In this document: positions 13,701-27,431 of the stretch, in pieces | How the letters are laid out: the number at the start of each line of letters is the position of its first letter | How positions within the stretch are numbered: position 1 is the first letter of the stretch | Assembly: GCA_024362935.1 (NCBI GenBank) | Contig: JANCRA010000012.1 | Location: 9,114,001-9,178,000, forward strand | Source: Setophaga petechia | Taxonomy: Eukaryota > Chordata > Aves > Passeriformes > Parulidae | Direction: 5' to 3' | Length of the DNA stretch: 64,000 nt | Notes under the pieces: generated by a model | What the model saw: only the letters and a program-made list of their open reading frames with translations | The model's database searches: none | What the model was told of the DNA's origin: nothing | Made by a program: the position numbers and the translations under genes

Positions 13701-16700
13701 TTCTTTTAAAAGTATATGATCTAAAACATATAAAGCAGTGAACTTCTCAAGTTGTGTGCAAATCTGTCTAATTTTGTCTAGAATCCAGTGCCTCATTGGG
13801 AGAATTTAAATGTATTACCTTCTGTGCTGTTTAGCATGTCACTTGTACAATTATCCAAAGCTCAAAACATAGATCTGTCCACATAAATCACATTACTGAT
13901 ACCAAGGTTCCCAGTGCACTTCATGACTACAAGGCTGAAAAATTACTTAGAATAGACAGTTTGATTAATTTCATTTGTTTAATAGTTTCAGATATGTCTT
14001 CATAGATTGATTTGGGAAGCAGGACTATTTCTTTTAAAAGTAATACTGGAAGCATCCTACTTGCAGTAGGATGAGGTTTTATAGGCAAATTGTAAGATCC
14101 AAGCAGCTGTAATTGTGATGCAAGGATGGAAAATTCAGTGGAGAATAGACAAGGATTGATATTGATAAGGGAGTACATGTTTAAAGATAGTGTAGAAGAA
14201 AGGCTAAAAGCACCTCAAGCTTGTGTCCTGACATACACACCACACAGAAAATGGAAGAAAAGCACTAAACCTGCTGGTTTATGATCTGATTTCACTAACA
14301 GAATGTGTGGATGAACCTACCTATTTATTTAAAATGAAGTATATTTTTCTTGCATTTGTCTAGTATAATATTTATTTTAAAAAGGATGTATGAAAACTTG
14401 TATGGCAGGGCTTACATTGCAAAAAAATGGAAGGTATTTATGTTTAGATGCTACTTTGTCTCTTCCTTTGCTCCCAAAAGGCACGGAGGTAGTGGGAGGA
14501 AGAAGCTGTATTAGTGGAGTTCTGCAAGAGTGGATCTCTGCCCTGGATAAATTTAATACATGCACTGTCAGTAAGATATTTTAATCTTTTGACTGATGAA
14601 CATGTTGTAGACCATCGAGATAATCTGTGTGCGGTAGACATGATTAAATTTTTAGTGAAACAGTGACTTCTGTCAGTTGACTTTCAAATTGTGGTGACTC
14701 TGATATCTACCCATATGTCACAGGGAACAGTTTGTGCAGTGCCATATACCTTGTCCACACTTTTCCATCTGTGCTTAAACAGCAGCTAGGATTTTTTATT
14801 TTATTTTATTGTGGAGAGCTCTTGTGTATTTTTTTTTTAATTGACAGAACAAATAAACAAAACTCCAGGCTAATTTTGCTCATGTGTTCTTTTTTCCAGT
14901 TTATGTAGATATCCCCAGTTCCCTCATAATTTTTTTTTATTCTTCTTTCGCACTGCTGAAATAACAGAATTTCTCTTTTTCATCTTGTGTGGAGTATTTC
15001 TTCCCTTATAATTTCTGAGGTGGTTTGTTCTAAATTTGGTATGGCAACTTCAGGTTGCTTGGAGCTGTTGATATGATGCTCTCTGACAAATCCCCTGTGA
15101 GTTTAGAAACTGCCAGCATCTCTTTCTAGGACTCTTCTCTCCACTTTTCCAAGACTCTGGTCTTTTTGTTTTTTGGCTTAGCAAATGGCTTCTTGCTTTA
15201 ACTTCACCTGATGCCTGTTTCTCTAGTCTAACACAGTTTCCACTTGAATGTATCAGAAGAGGCAAACATTTAGGCTCAAAAAAAATTATGGTTAGTTTTG
15301 GCTTTCCTTTGGTTTGAAAGAATAACAATCATGATGATTAGGAAGCCATTTTGGGCAGTGTAGAGCTTTTCTGGTTTTTGTTTTCATTCAATCACAGCTT
15401 GAATAGTATGGCTTTAGAGACTTAGTGTATCTGCTTCTCTCAGGCATTGGCTGAGAGCCAGTTGTCTGCCACTTGATCTGTACACAGTGCAAAATGACTC
15501 AAAGTGGGCTGATGAAGTGCATGGAATGACTGAGGAGTTGGTGACAACGATACTACCCCATACCTGAATTTATTGGTATTTTGTAGCTGAAAAAACTTTA
15601 CTGCATTAACTGCTGCTTTGAGATGTGCACGCTCTAATTTTCATTCATCTTCAGCTTTTATTCAGTCAGTGTAATGATCTGTTCTGGATGTGGTTCTATA
15701 TAGAGTGCTATCTTTTTTGTGGCCTCAGAAATTAGGACAACCCAAAACTCTTCAGTCAGGATGTAAATGCTTGCTCACTCAGCAGAAGTTCACTGTACCT
15801 CTGGGTGCTGATCAGAACAGTTATTGAATCTACTCATGAAACTCTTTAAAGGTGTGGTTCCTTGAATCTCTAAGAGGTGCAGGTCCTGAACAGCCCAGCA
15901 TTTGCCTTTGTGGCACTGTACTTGAGGTGAAGTGGAAATGTTAGTTCTGTGTTAGGTTGGAGGATCTTGAATCAAGAAACCTTCAGGAAGAGCTGTTCAA
16001 TTGTAAAACTTTCCTTTTTCTTCTCTTTTCTTTTTCTGTTACTTTGAGTTTAACAAATACTGCTGTAATTTGCATTCTTCTGGACTCAAAGGCCAATAGA
16101 GTGGTGCTATGGTGGCTGCAGTTTGAAGGGATTTTTCTGTTGTGTTATTTGGACTTGGGATGCAATTTCCAAGTTCTGATAAATTCTGTAAATTATCCCA
16201 AAATTCTGGATATGTAATTTATAAATAATCAAAATAATCAAATGAGAGAACATTGCTGTTTCTGCAGCCATTATTCTCTTATGGCCTAAAGGCACTTAGT
16301 GTAAAACTCATGTGTCTTGTTTTGGTGATATTTCCACAATCAGTTTTGTATGAGGAGTGATAGTGATGGTATCAGCCTGAGTTTGCTGGTGCCATATGGA
16401 TGTGTAAAGGTACAGATTTGCTTTTAAAATGAACAAAAGGGATCCCTACTTGTAAAAATCTCAGGCAGCAGAGACAGAAGATTGGTAAATCCAAAATAAG
16501 AAAATATTTCAAATTGACAGAAGAGAAACAGGAAAGAAAAATCCCAAAACCTTGTGATGAGAGCGTTATCTAATTGTGGAGTAGAATGCTCATTAAGACA
16601 TTGGAATTTTTTTTCCTATGGGGTCCCATTTTATTGAAATTCTTCTTGCAGCTATATTAAATAAGGCTTTCTTGTCACTTGGTTACTAGGAGTAAAATTA

Positions 16701-17911
16701 AATTATGTGCTTTAATACCATCATGGAGAAATGTCTTGTAGAGAATCCAGGGACTCAAAGTTTGTGGTGAAATAACTTATATCTTGGATTTATTTTTAGC
16801 ATCTTGTGGTGTACTGTTAGCAATAAAGTCTTAGTATAATAATCTCTGGACATTCATTGCAAAGCCTATGTGGAGGCTTAGTTATGGAATAAATAATTTG
16901 ATCACTTCCTTCCAAACTCTGTGGATTTTGTTTTGCTATAAAATCCTGGCTTTTTAATATCTGTTTATGTAATCATTTTTAATTTATAAGTGTCTTCAGA
17001 AGCAATTAAAAATTTGTTGGATTTGAAATTGAGGACCATATTTATAGTCAGTTGGTGTCAAGGTTCTGTAGTAGAGAAATGAACTTTAGTTCATCCCTGC
17101 ATTGGGATGTGTGTCTGGGTGTGCAGAGAAGTATTCTGGTAGCTGTGACTGTAGGACCACTTGCTGCCTGGGATGGACAACAGTAAAAGAAGTTTTGTAT
17201 GGTACTTGCAGTCATGTAGTGGAGCCAGTTGTGAACATAATGACATTTCACAGATATGTTTTCAAAAATCCGAGAAGCATCTACTTTGGATATGAGAACT
17301 GAGATACTTCTTGGAGGTTCTTCAGATCAGTATGTTTTGGGAAGAGCAAGTGGCATATGCTTAAAAAGGCAATGATCACTGGCTAGCTTGCATGCCTTCC
17401 ACCAGAGCATGAGAGTGATAAACTCATTCAGATAGTAATAATACTTTTGTAACTGTGGTTGATCCATCTAGTTACCCAGCTTTTCTTCTTCTGTTTTCAG
17501 AAATTTCTGTTGCTTTGTATCTGAGATATGTATGGAGAGATGAAGAAAAGTCAGGTTGAAGGTCTTCCACTGTGGAATGGTTAATCCCAAACAGTTCAGA
17601 TTTACTGTGGCTGTTAACAAGTGGCCATAGTGTTGCTCAGGTCTTACCAGTATTACCACAGGAGGCACTACGGTCTCCAGCGAGGACATGGTCTTAAAAG
17701 GAGGCTCGCATCCCTTTGTTCTTTCGGATTTTTTGGGTGCTTGACTCCAGAGCACCTGGCGAATTCACTTTTCAGCAGTCTCTGTTCTGCTTCGACAGGA
17801 TCTTGTGGAGTGAGTGCAGGGCTCATCTCTGCTTGGTGACAGCACGCTGGGTGTCCGTGCCAGCATTTTGGGAACAAGGGACCAGCCCAGGCCTTACAGG
17901 TGCTGGCCTGG
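7712..17911. other. Upstream flank, no gene recognised
   Basis: This is AT-rich non-coding sequence about 10 kb long. The 160-residue open frame at 8587-9069 has no recognisable domain and ordinary AT-rich composition. A 15-bp sequence (GTTACAATTTTATCT) occurs twice one base apart at 8968-8998, and a perfect 24-bp palindrome lies at 11855-11878. The GC-richer patch near 9240-9460 is unexplained. No RNA gene or recognisable transposon was seen. Confidence 0.55.
11855..11878. repeat. 24-bp perfect palindrome
   Basis: The two halves TTATGTTTAACT and AGTTAAACATAA are exact reverse complements with no spacer. It lies in AT-rich upstream flank, about 6.9 kb before the SRPK2 start codon. It could extrude as a cruciform or bind a dimeric factor, but no function is indicated by its surroundings. 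Confidence 0.85.
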
Positions 17912-18118
17912 TGATCACAGCTTCAAAGAATGTGCTGAGGGGGAAGGAACCCCCTGGATTGTCAAGCCCAACTCCTGGCCATGCACGGCACCATTCCCAG
18001 GAGTCACCCCATGTGCCTGAGAGCATCGTCCAAGCGCTTCGTGAGCTCTGTCAGGCTGGTGCTGTGACCACTGCCCTGGGGAGCCTGTTCAGAGCCCAAC
18101 CATCCTCTGGGGGAATTA
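17912..18118 (-). mobile_element. CR1 LINE fragment, minus orientation, 3' end at left
   Basis: The sequence is the reverse complement of an avian CR1 3' region. It contains the diagnostic stretches CAAGCCCAACTCCTGGCC, GAGTCACCCCATGTGCCTGAG and CTGCCCTGGGGAGCCTGTTC. It closely matches the fragment at 30954-31385 but has lost a few bases, and its tail (GATCACAGCTTCAAAGAATG) is degraded. It is truncated at the 5' side and followed by a run of 19 adenines at 18129-18147. It ends about 260 bp before the CpG island, so it is close to the SRPK2 promoter. Confidence 0.9.
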
Positions 18119-18128
18119 CTAGGTGTTT

Positions 18129-18147
18129 AAAAAAAAAAAAAAAAAAA
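18129..18147. repeat. Poly(A) run of 19
   Basis: This is an uninterrupted run of 19 A bases followed by GAAAAGGAAAT, between the CR1 fragment and the CpG island. It is likely variable in length, and could be a nucleosome-poor spacer upstream of the promoter. Confidence 0.9.
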
Positions 18148-18379
18148 GAAAAGGAAATATGACTTTTCAAAGTGTATTTGGGGGACATTAGAGGCAGACC
18201 ACTAAAAACCAAAAATCCAGGTGTGCCTAGCGTTTTCCACATCTGGTTGCTCACCCGTGTGTGAAAGTAGTGATTTGATACCTCGCTTTTTGTGACAAAA
18301 ATGATTCAAAGAGCCATATTTTTCAGGGCTCTTGATCTGGAGGCTTTAGCGGGTGTGCAGTGCCTCTTAGCACGGTACC

Positions 18380-19130
18380 CGGGAAGACGATCCGTGCCGG
18401 GAATCTTTTGTTTCGGGGTTTTCCCCCTCGGCGGGCACCCCCCGCGTCCCCCCCGCCGGCGGCAGCGGTGGCGCGGCCCCCGCGCTGCCCCCGCGGGCTC
18501 GGGCGCGGAGCGGCGCCCCCCGCTCGGCGATGGTTCCGCCCGCCGTGCGCGGTCATGTGCGCGGGCCCGGCCCTCCGAGCGCGGCTGGGCGGCCTCGCAC
18601 AGCGCCGCGTCCCGGGCCTCCGGCGGACAAAAGGGCGCAGGGAAGCGAGACCTCCGGAAGGCGAGGGCAGGCGGCGTCGGTGGTGAACGTTTTCTGATTT
18701 TTCCAGAAATCAAGCAGAAGACTGAGCTGCTGATGTCAGTTAACTCTGAGAAGTCGTCCTCTCCAGAAAGGTACGGCCGCATCCCCGTCCGCATGAACGC
18801 GGGGCTTCTCCCTCTGCCTCCGCGGGGCTGCTGGCATTGTCCGCGTGTGCTGCATGCTGGATCTCGCACCGTGCCCACCCAGCCTGCCCTCCCGGTCCAG
18901 CTTTGTGCCTTTTGGCCGCGGTTGCGGGCGGCCGGCCGGCCGTGCCCCGGAGCCCGGCGGGCTGCAGCATGCGGATCCCGGCGGGGCTGGCTGGTGCAGA
19001 CCCCGCGCTCCGCCGCGCCTGTCAGGCGAGCGGCACCGCGCAGACCCCGCGCTCCCGCCCGCGCTCCTGCCCGTGAGCATCCGTAGCAAATAGAACTTGG
19101 CCGAGCGTTTCGTGCCCGGTTATGTGGAAA
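18380..19130 (+). promoter_or_regulatory. SRPK2: CpG island promoter of SRPK2
   Basis: About 750 bp is strikingly GC- and CpG-rich against AT-rich surroundings, and it brackets the first coding exon on both sides. No TATA box is evident. GC-box-like cores are seen (CCGCCC near 18535, GGGCGG near 18586), and a kB-like match GGGGTTTTCC lies at 18415-18424. This fits a housekeeping-type dispersed promoter. The transcription start cannot be placed from sequence. If it lies upstream of about 18530, the leader would contain an ATG at 18530 that opens a 55-codon upstream frame stopping at 18695-18697, out of phase with SRPK2. Confidence 0.8.
18733..18770 (+). CDS. SRPK2: SRPK2 first coding exon (MSVNSEK isoform)
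   Basis: SRPK2 is a nuclear and cytoplasmic Ser/Thr kinase that phosphorylates the RS domains of SR splicing factors and so controls their nuclear import and splicing activity. This exon encodes MSVNSEKSSSPE plus the first two bases of an Arg codon, matching the N-terminus of one of the two known vertebrate SRPK2 isoforms. From memory, the human sequence has Ser in place of this Pro. The exon ends at AG|GTACGG, a good donor in phase 2, and joins exactly to the exon at 63024 to give ...PERPEPQQKAP. The start context is weak (C at -3, T at +4). The frame is open upstream to an in-frame ATG at 18301 with no stop, but homology supports the start used here. The 26 bases before the ATG follow an acceptor-like TTTTTCCAG ending at 18706, so this may be a first exon or may follow a separate untranslated exon. 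Confidence 0.9.
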
Positions 19131-22100
19131 AGGGAGTGTCCTTTGGAAAGTAGCTCAGGAATCGCAAATCCCCCCTATTAGTCACATTCTGTAAGATAGA
19201 TGTGATCCCCGTTCAAGTCTGTGCTAGGAAATGGAGCAGTCGCTGCATGCAGTAATGGTTCATGCCTGCAGGTAAGGACAAAATGACTCAGAAGTGTTTT
19301 TAAAGCAATTATTTTATCTGTCAATCAGATTAGTGCTATTTCAAGTAGCTGTTTCATTTTTAGGGAAATACTTCAAGGTACTAAATGTACATTTAAGTCT
19401 TCTGATGTGAAATAGCCTCCTGGTGATTATTTTGTTGCTTTTAAATAAACCAGCCCTGCTCACTTCTGTTTTGCTTGCAGCTGCATTTTAGGGCATTTTT
19501 GGTTTTGAAACTGCTTCAGTCTAGGGAAACATAATACCATTTCCCCCCATTATTTACAATAAACATTTTGGCTGTATGCATAAGACCTTCTGAATGTTCC
19601 GTTTCACCATTTTAATATTGGATGTTGGCAAAAAATACTGTTGATTTTAAGCTTTCAAAATGTGTTAGGCTGAAATGATGAGCTGAAGTTTATTTTATTG
19701 AATGGCTCAGCACAGAGAGACATGATAAGGCACTGAATGCTATCTTAAGGAAACAGGCTAAAAGACATCTTTCAAAATGAACGAGTGCTGTGTGGCAGGG
19801 GTGGTTTGAAAAACCAAAATGAGGAATTTAATTTGATTTATAAGTATATTTAGATATGATATGTAGAAGCAAACTGCATTGCCTTTCACCAGCTGTGGTT
19901 ATAACAAAATACCAGCAATAAGAGATTCAGAAAATGGTGGGGGGGAATGGGATGTTAAGTCACCTTTCCAAAATGGAGATATATAAGAAGAGCTTTGAGA
20001 GAAATCTTAGTATTTACTTGTTCAAAATTAGGAATGAGGAGAGAAAATGCAAGTGTTTATTTTTTAACCTTTATTCCACTCTTATGCCTAAAATTTTTAA
20101 ATACAAGACTCATAAAATGGTGGTGGTAACAGGGAGGATGATGGAGTGAAAATTGTAAAGGAAACAGGTGTTAACTTGATTTTTGGAAAGTCTTACGTTA
20201 GCATTGCTGTGTGGGAATTTGGTATATAATACAGATACTTATTTTATCAAAATGAGTGTTATGCAGCACCTGACATCTGATCAGTCTGGTTTGGAGCAGA
20301 ACATGCTCATGGTTGAACTAATGGTAGTCCTAGATGAAGAGGTTCTTTTAAAGGATCTTAACACAATTAGAAAAAGATGTCTGAGATTCATTTGAATGAC
20401 ATTCATTAAAAAGTAAGATTTTTTTAACAGCATGATGTGTTATCACGCAATAAAGATTAAAATGTGGCTGTTGTATATGCACACAGATTTGTTTTGAGGA
20501 TTTAAATATATGGTACTGTTCACCTGGAGATTGGTTTGACATATCAGCTGCATGGTCAGTTACAAATGAAAACATCTTTATTTCACAGGAGGGTTTTTGT
20601 TTTTTTTTTTTTTTAATAACCACATTCTTTTCACCCATCTAAAAATAGACTGAATTTTTTTGCAAGCTGTTATGAAACAGTGCTGTCTATCCTATTAGCT
20701 GCCAGTTCCTTTCAAGGCTCTTTGAAAATGAATATGTAAGATTTTTTAAAAAGAAATAATTTTAATATTGAGTGTCTGAACTGTTTAACTGTGGCCTAAT
20801 CTGCTCTGTAGAAGAATTGCAATGTGTGTTTATGCCATACAGACATGAGAATATGCATGTTCTTGAAAAACACAGAAAGGGAATGAATTCTTGCATATTT
20901 ATTTATTGCTGGTTTTAATCCTTGCTCCTAGTGGTCGGACTTGTTGTGAAGCTTGAGTTCTCCGTGTGGGAATGCCGTGTGGAAGATCTGAAAGAGTCCA
21001 TGGCTTGTTTCTTGTTTTCCACGCTAGCAGAGGCTGCTAGACAGCGCTTGCATAGCCAGAGGGGAGGGGAGAGGAGGTGCTCTGTGCATTGACAGAGCCT
21101 GATGAAATGGGAATACAGGAGGGATGAGAGAGAAGCCCATTACTTGCCTCCTTCTTTGGCTGGTCTTTGTTTTTACAAGACAGTTTAGTGTTTGTAGGTT
21201 TTCCTGCTCATTTGGCAAGTTCAACATGCTGTCACATCTTACTGATGAGAAGAAAGCTGGGATATAATGGATGGTTTGGCTGTTAGGGAGGCTCAGCATT
21301 TTAGAAATCCTGCAACGTTCTCTTAGGATAGTTGTTTGTTATGAATTTAAGAACCTTTTAGGAGACATTAGCAAGACAGTTGAACCTTTTTGATGAGGAA
21401 CCTCCGACATGTTTGGCAGCCTTGAAAAGTAAATTAATACAAACCTGAGACACTTTTCATAGATTCATCCTTCCTGTCCACTTACCTTCTCCCTAGAAGA
21501 ACTGAAGTTGCAGAATTGAGGTGATGAGATTGAGATACCCGTGTTTTGGCATGCTATGGGATATTTCCTGAGCAGGCACAATCAGGCAGAGTGTCTATGT
21601 GCTGAATTTCCAGGTGGTTAATGCTGCTCTGGGCCAAAGTCCTGGTTCCTTGTTGATAAGGTAGCCCAGGTAACTGGGGATGTGAGCGTGCAGTGGGCTG
21701 GGCGGGGGATCAGGTAACCCACTGCAGCTGCTGGTGCTGAATTGATTTGCTTGGATGTCTGAGCCTGAAGGAGACCATGGATATGTTTTCCTACAGCGTG
21801 CTTATGATGTGACACTCACCTGGTTTCCTTATCTAATGAGGAGTAATTAAACTGCCATGTTCTTTGTGTTTCCCCGGGGGCTGCATGAGGTTACCACTCC
21901 AAGTCTTGCACATGTCCTGAGGAAGCAGGTAGCAGCACCCAGGTGGAGATGGGATGGTCTTTCAGGAGCCCTCCAGGAAAGTAAAAATACTTTTATTTCT
22001 GGTGTATGAGTTATGGACTCTTCTCATCTACAGTATGGGGAATGCTTTCAGCTACACAGATTTTTTCCCCCCCTTTTTAGGGACTGCGTGGAACTCTTGG

Positions 22101-25100
22101 CAAGTTTCTGTTTCTTTTTGAGAAAAGTTAATTCTTTCACCTGAATGACTTGATACTCTTCAGACTTCATGAATGTAGTACTTTTTTTTCACATTTTAGG
22201 ATAAAGAACTTGTTATTTCTCCAGCTTGGATTTTGGATTCTAAATTTGTGTCAGCAAATTTTACCATGGAGCATTTTCTCATAAAGGTTATTAGCAAGGC
22301 TGATCAGTCTGAAGTGTCTGACCTGCTCTTTTTCCCTCTTCATCCAAATGCTGCATATGCATGTTTCTTTGAAATGAGTTTCTGCTTCAGTGTTTTTTGA
22401 AAAAATTAATAGCAGCCACTCATGAACAGTCTTAAAGTAGGTAGCTGGTATGTACATAATTCAATTTTCATCATTTTGGAGGGTTTCATAAATAGCAGTA
22501 AAGGGAAGATACTTTCAAATGACAAGTTTGTGTTAATCTATGTAGAAGTATTTGGTGTCAGGTGGTGCAGGCTGGTTTTAAGGAATAATGGTGGTTTTGG
22601 TTTGGCTTTTTGTTGGGTTTTTTAAGGCTTGGGGTATGTATACCCCTCTATCTTTGTAATTGATCTTTGCAGAGCAAATTAATGTATTTCTCACTGCTTT
22701 TACATAGTTTCTTCATCAGGCCGTGCCAAGGAGGCATTCAGGGCTAAAGTAAAGGAGAAAGAAATCTGAAATAATGAGAAGGAAGGAAAAATATGGAGGC
22801 TGAGTACTGTCTGCTTCCTTTTCTGAGAGACCTAAAGTTAGTTGTTAGAAGAGGCATTGTGAAACAAATTATGATGTTGAAAGATTCCTTCAGGTTTCAG
22901 AACATCAGTGATTTTTTAAATTCTGGTTTTGTTTGTGTGTATTTCTTTTTTTAATTTAGTTGTGGGTGCACTGCTTTTAAGGTAGAAGTGTAACTTGTAA
23001 TAAATATGGAAATAATGTTTAAAAGTAGAACCATCAGTTAACAACATGATGTGTAAGCTGATATAGCTGTATGTCAGATAAATGGTTTGGAATAATTGTT
23101 AGATAATAGGACATTATAAGATAATGATTCCATTATTTATGTAACTTACACTGGAAAAAAACCAGTTTCTGAATAATGCAACTATTTCATCAGTTCCAGT
23201 AAGTTTTAAACACATTTTCAAAATACTGTATTTTCTTTAGCTCTCTTTCTCCTTTTTTTTCACTGGATCTTTTTTGTAGGATAAAAGAAATTTTGTACAT
23301 CTTCCATTTCAGGACAGTTCAAATCTAGTTTTAGGTGTCATACAACTATAGCTTTTCTGATTTGTTTAATATATGGTAACAATGACCAATATATATTTCT
23401 CCCCCCTTTTTCCCCCAGAATTACAAGCTCATTCTATGTGTTGTATTTTACCTCAGAAATAGAAAGAAAGTCATCCTGAGTGTGGGCCCTAAGCTGTTTG
23501 TCCAGGGAGGCACTTTATTCCACCACCAACTCTTTTGGGTGACAGTGTACCTGTATAGCTCTCTTTGGCTAGGTGCTTCATTTTAGATTGCCAATTCTGG
23601 ACCAAAATAAATCCTAGGTTTTGTGTGGTTTTCATATTAAAGGTTCCATAGTCTCACTTGTTTTAGCATGTGAGGCTTTTAAGTGAAATATGAAAGGGAT
23701 GTAGAGCCAAGGAATGTTGCAACATGCCATTGTCCTTGTGTAGGAAAAAATGGAAATAGCTTATATAGCAGCAGCTACTTGTGGAGCATGTTTTTCACTT
23801 GGGATGGTATTTTTAGTGGACACTGTACTCTTTTTTAGAGCTGGTATTGACTCTGTCAGTTTATCAGTTGGCCTTGAAAAGATTGAGAATTTTAAGTGTA
23901 TTTTGGTTTTCAGGGATAGAGTCAGTTTATTTCTGTGTCTGTTTGGAATTTCTGCTATAGGTAAAAAAATTGCAAGTGAAATATATAGTAAGTATCCCTA
24001 TTACTCAGATGGCCTGTGCACTACTTATTTTTTTTTCTTTAATTATTTTTTAAAAATTATTTGCAACTCTTGCAGGTATATCATGCAATCATGAATATCA
24101 TGCAGGTATTTGTGGAGTATTTAATACAGGGAAATTTCTAATATATTTTCTGAAAACTAAAACCTCAGATTTCGTCAATTCCTGTTGGAACTAAAATTAG
24201 AGAATTTTGTGAAAGGGAGAGATGGAAAATTCTGGGGCATTGTATGAGGTTTTCCTATATGAGAACTGTTCACTGGAAACTAACTCAAGCAATCAGCAGT
24301 GGTTTGAACACAGTTACTCAGTGGCTAAAACAAAAGGTATTTAAAAGGTTGGGAAACCATGACTTGCACAATACACTTTCTAAGATATTCCAGTTCTATC
24401 CTAGGTAAAATGTCTGGGAAAAAAGTAATGGATCATTTTAAGCAAAGCCTTTTGTATTACAGATTTAGTCTGTTTGATGACTTGAAGCATTTTGCCTAAT
24501 CAGTGTCTTGGTCATGCCTTCACCAAAATGTCCACTCCAGCCCCTAGGTGGATGGTAATCTAATGTTACCTGTTAGATTGCATAAAACAATGTGTATTTA
24601 TGCCCAAATTTCAATTTCTTTTGTTGCTGTAGTGTATTACAGGATAAACTAATCTGTGTTTTTCTGTGTTGTCATATTGTATGCATATTCATATTATATA
24701 CTTACAAATTAATAATAAAATGTTTAGATATTAATGTAATTCAGTGAATTTACTGTGTTGTGATACATGTGATTTCACTGATCCAGAATTGATGTAATTA
24801 CTGAGGGATGCTAGGAACATATTAAACAAATGCATGCAGATTTAAGCATTCCATTTTGTTGCATATTTTGTGTTATAAGCATATTATCAGGAAATTGTGC
24901 CATCTCTCAGCCTTTGACTTTATGTGAATCCTACTGTACAGTTTGGAGGATATCTAAACTTTGCAGTGGACTGAAAAATACCTTTTCTGTCCAAAGGGTG
25001 TTATGACCAGAAGATCTTTTACTAGTTCTTTCTTCAGGAATTTTACACTCCTGAACCAGTATTTTCTTCAAAGCTCACCTTTAGTCTTGGACAACCTCTG

Positions 25101-27431
25101 ACAAAATCTAAACAGTCACTGTTACCTTAAAAACAGATGAAATTTATCTCATGTAGGGTGCCTGCCAAACTCATGCTGATATTTGTGACTAGATGGATAG
25201 TGAACTGAGATTTCCTTTTTTTTTTCCTGCTTCATTCTTTTTCTCTCTTTTTAATCTTTAAAGCTTCAGTTACCAAATAAATGTGTGCAGCTCTAAACTC
25301 TGCCTGTGTTCTTCACCAGATGAATCTACAGAGCTTTCCTTGTCTGGTTAGAGCTTTAGGTCAGTCAGGCTGGTTGATTGCTTCTTTTTCCTGGCTGGAC
25401 AATGTTCGAAACCAGAACCAAATCTCATGTAGATGTTCTATTTGTATAAAGTTTTGACCATTGTGTTTAATGAAGGCACTTTGAATAACCTCTCTGTATT
25501 AATAAAAGTGTCCTAATTTTGTCTTGATATTTGGTAATATAACAAATGGCCATAAATTGGTATTTTCTTCTCATGAGAGTTGTGAAACATTTACATTGTA
25601 GTGTTGGGCTGGTTGGTCTTCCAGACTTGTTTTCCCCAAGCTTGATGCAATCTAATTCCATGGAAAGAAGGATTTCTTGGACCTACTTCTAATTTGGAGT
25701 AACATGAAACCTTTTAAGAATTCAGTGCTTTGTTTTCCTGAAACAAGTTCCTGTGCCCCAAACCTGGTGGGATGGTCTCATCCTTTCTAAGAAGGTGAGG
25801 GCTCATCCTTCTGTTGCTCAGTTCTGCTGTGTATGGTGGTAGTGTGTGTCTTTGTCATATAATTGCAGCAGAAACTCCTGTTAAACTACATTTCTGTCCT
25901 GCACTGTCAAAGCTTAACTTTTACTAGTTGTGTCAGAAACTGGGAGTATTATTTTTGTCATTAATACTACTATAAAGAGACAGCATTATTTTCTCTTGCA
26001 ACTGCTGTGTCAGAAAAAACCCAGCAATTTTTTTTTTTTTGGTGGAGATGGAAAGGTGGTTTGACATTTCTGTGGGTTTCAGTTGATGGCTCTTCTGTTA
26101 CTCTCTATCCAGCATCAGATTCTCACTGTTGTCTTCAGCTGCTGCAGCCACTGTCCACAGAAGCATTCAGTTCCTGCTGTGCCCACATACCAGGCACTAT
26201 CCACCTCTGTTTATTTCATGCCATGAACTGGAATGGAAGATGTTTGGCGTTAGCTCTGCTCTTTATGAATCCTTCTATAAAAGGATTACCTTACCCTTAG
26301 GAGACCACGTGTGGTGGTTTCCTCAGAGTGGTGCTTTGTCATCCCCAGTGTGACAGTGTAAAGCCTTTCTGACAGCTCCTGTTGCATATGTGACAAGAAT
26401 CAGGAATTTCCACTGCTGCTTGGTGCCTTAGCTATGAGAAGTGCCAGCTTCCAAGAAGACTAATACAGCTTTGGACCAAGACTTCCCTGAGGTATGAAAA
26501 AGATCATCAACCATAGGGATTCTGAAGTACATTTTTATCAATTAAAACCTTCCATTCTGTTATAAATAAGAGTACAAACAGTCTTCATGGACTTAGAAAT
26601 CTCACTCGGCTCCTTTCCAGGTAATTAATGTTTCAGAGTATTAGTCTAGAAAGCCAAATACAGAGAGTTACAGCCATCCTCAGAATGCTTATGTTCCACA
26701 GCTAAAGTAAAAGAATGAACTTACAGAGACATTATTGGTGAAGGAAAAAACTCCTCCTCTTTCTCTCAAGAACTCTTGATATTTGTGAGTGGATTACTGA
26801 CACAATGAATTAACTTAGACCCTATTCCTTGGGCACCCCAACTGCAATATGCTGCCATATGGGTTTTTTTTGTGTAGACCATTAATATTTAAAGTGGTGT
26901 TATTCTTTATGGAAATCTCTTCACAGGTTTCTCCAAGGCAGTCTTATTGAATATGTTTCTGTAGTATAATTTCTATGTACTTTGTTTCACCTGTATGTCT
27001 GCTTTATTTATGTTACTTTTCTGTTAAATGAATCCTGGTTTTGAAATAAAACATACAGGAAAGAACTGGTCAGGATTCTTTTCGAATGTGTTTAGCACAT
27101 AGGAATTTCAAGGGCTATTAAAAGAACCAGAAGTCATCCAGTTGAATCAGGACAGTGTCCGAGAATGCCAATGCATTTTTTTACTATCATTTAAATACTC
27201 AGTACTTTAAAAAATGCCTTAGCAAAACTGCATAGAGTATGTTCCAACAGATGCCAGGACAGCTTAAACAGTCTGCAACTAAAAGTCTTAAAGACAATCC
27301 CAAACTCAAACCTAAGGCAGATTTAGACACTTCACCTTCAAAGTGTTACTGATAGCTTTGCTAAGAAACTTGCTAAAGGTATGTGTCCTTCTAGCCATGC
27401 CAGTTGTTAGAGGTAGCCAGACATGGAGGGC
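19131..27431 (+). other. Intron 1 segment, no distinct feature
   Basis: This is AT-rich intronic sequence. The chance open frames are all short and lack splice-bounded similarity. A weak CTCF-like match (CAGCCCCTAGGTGG, near 24539) has two core mismatches and is not called. No transposon was recognised by eye, although old degraded copies could be missed. Confidence 0.5.

Noticed and set aside
18292..19086. 264-residue open frame across the CpG island
   Set aside because: Open mainly because GC-rich sequence has few stops. It contains the SRPK2 exon 1 frame but reads through a good donor at 18771, and its flanks have no recognisable protein. The possible N-terminal extension is kept as a finding only.
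24535..24555. CTCF site at CAGCCCCTAGGTGG
   Set aside because: Two mismatches in the core positions make it weaker than the candidate at 48141.
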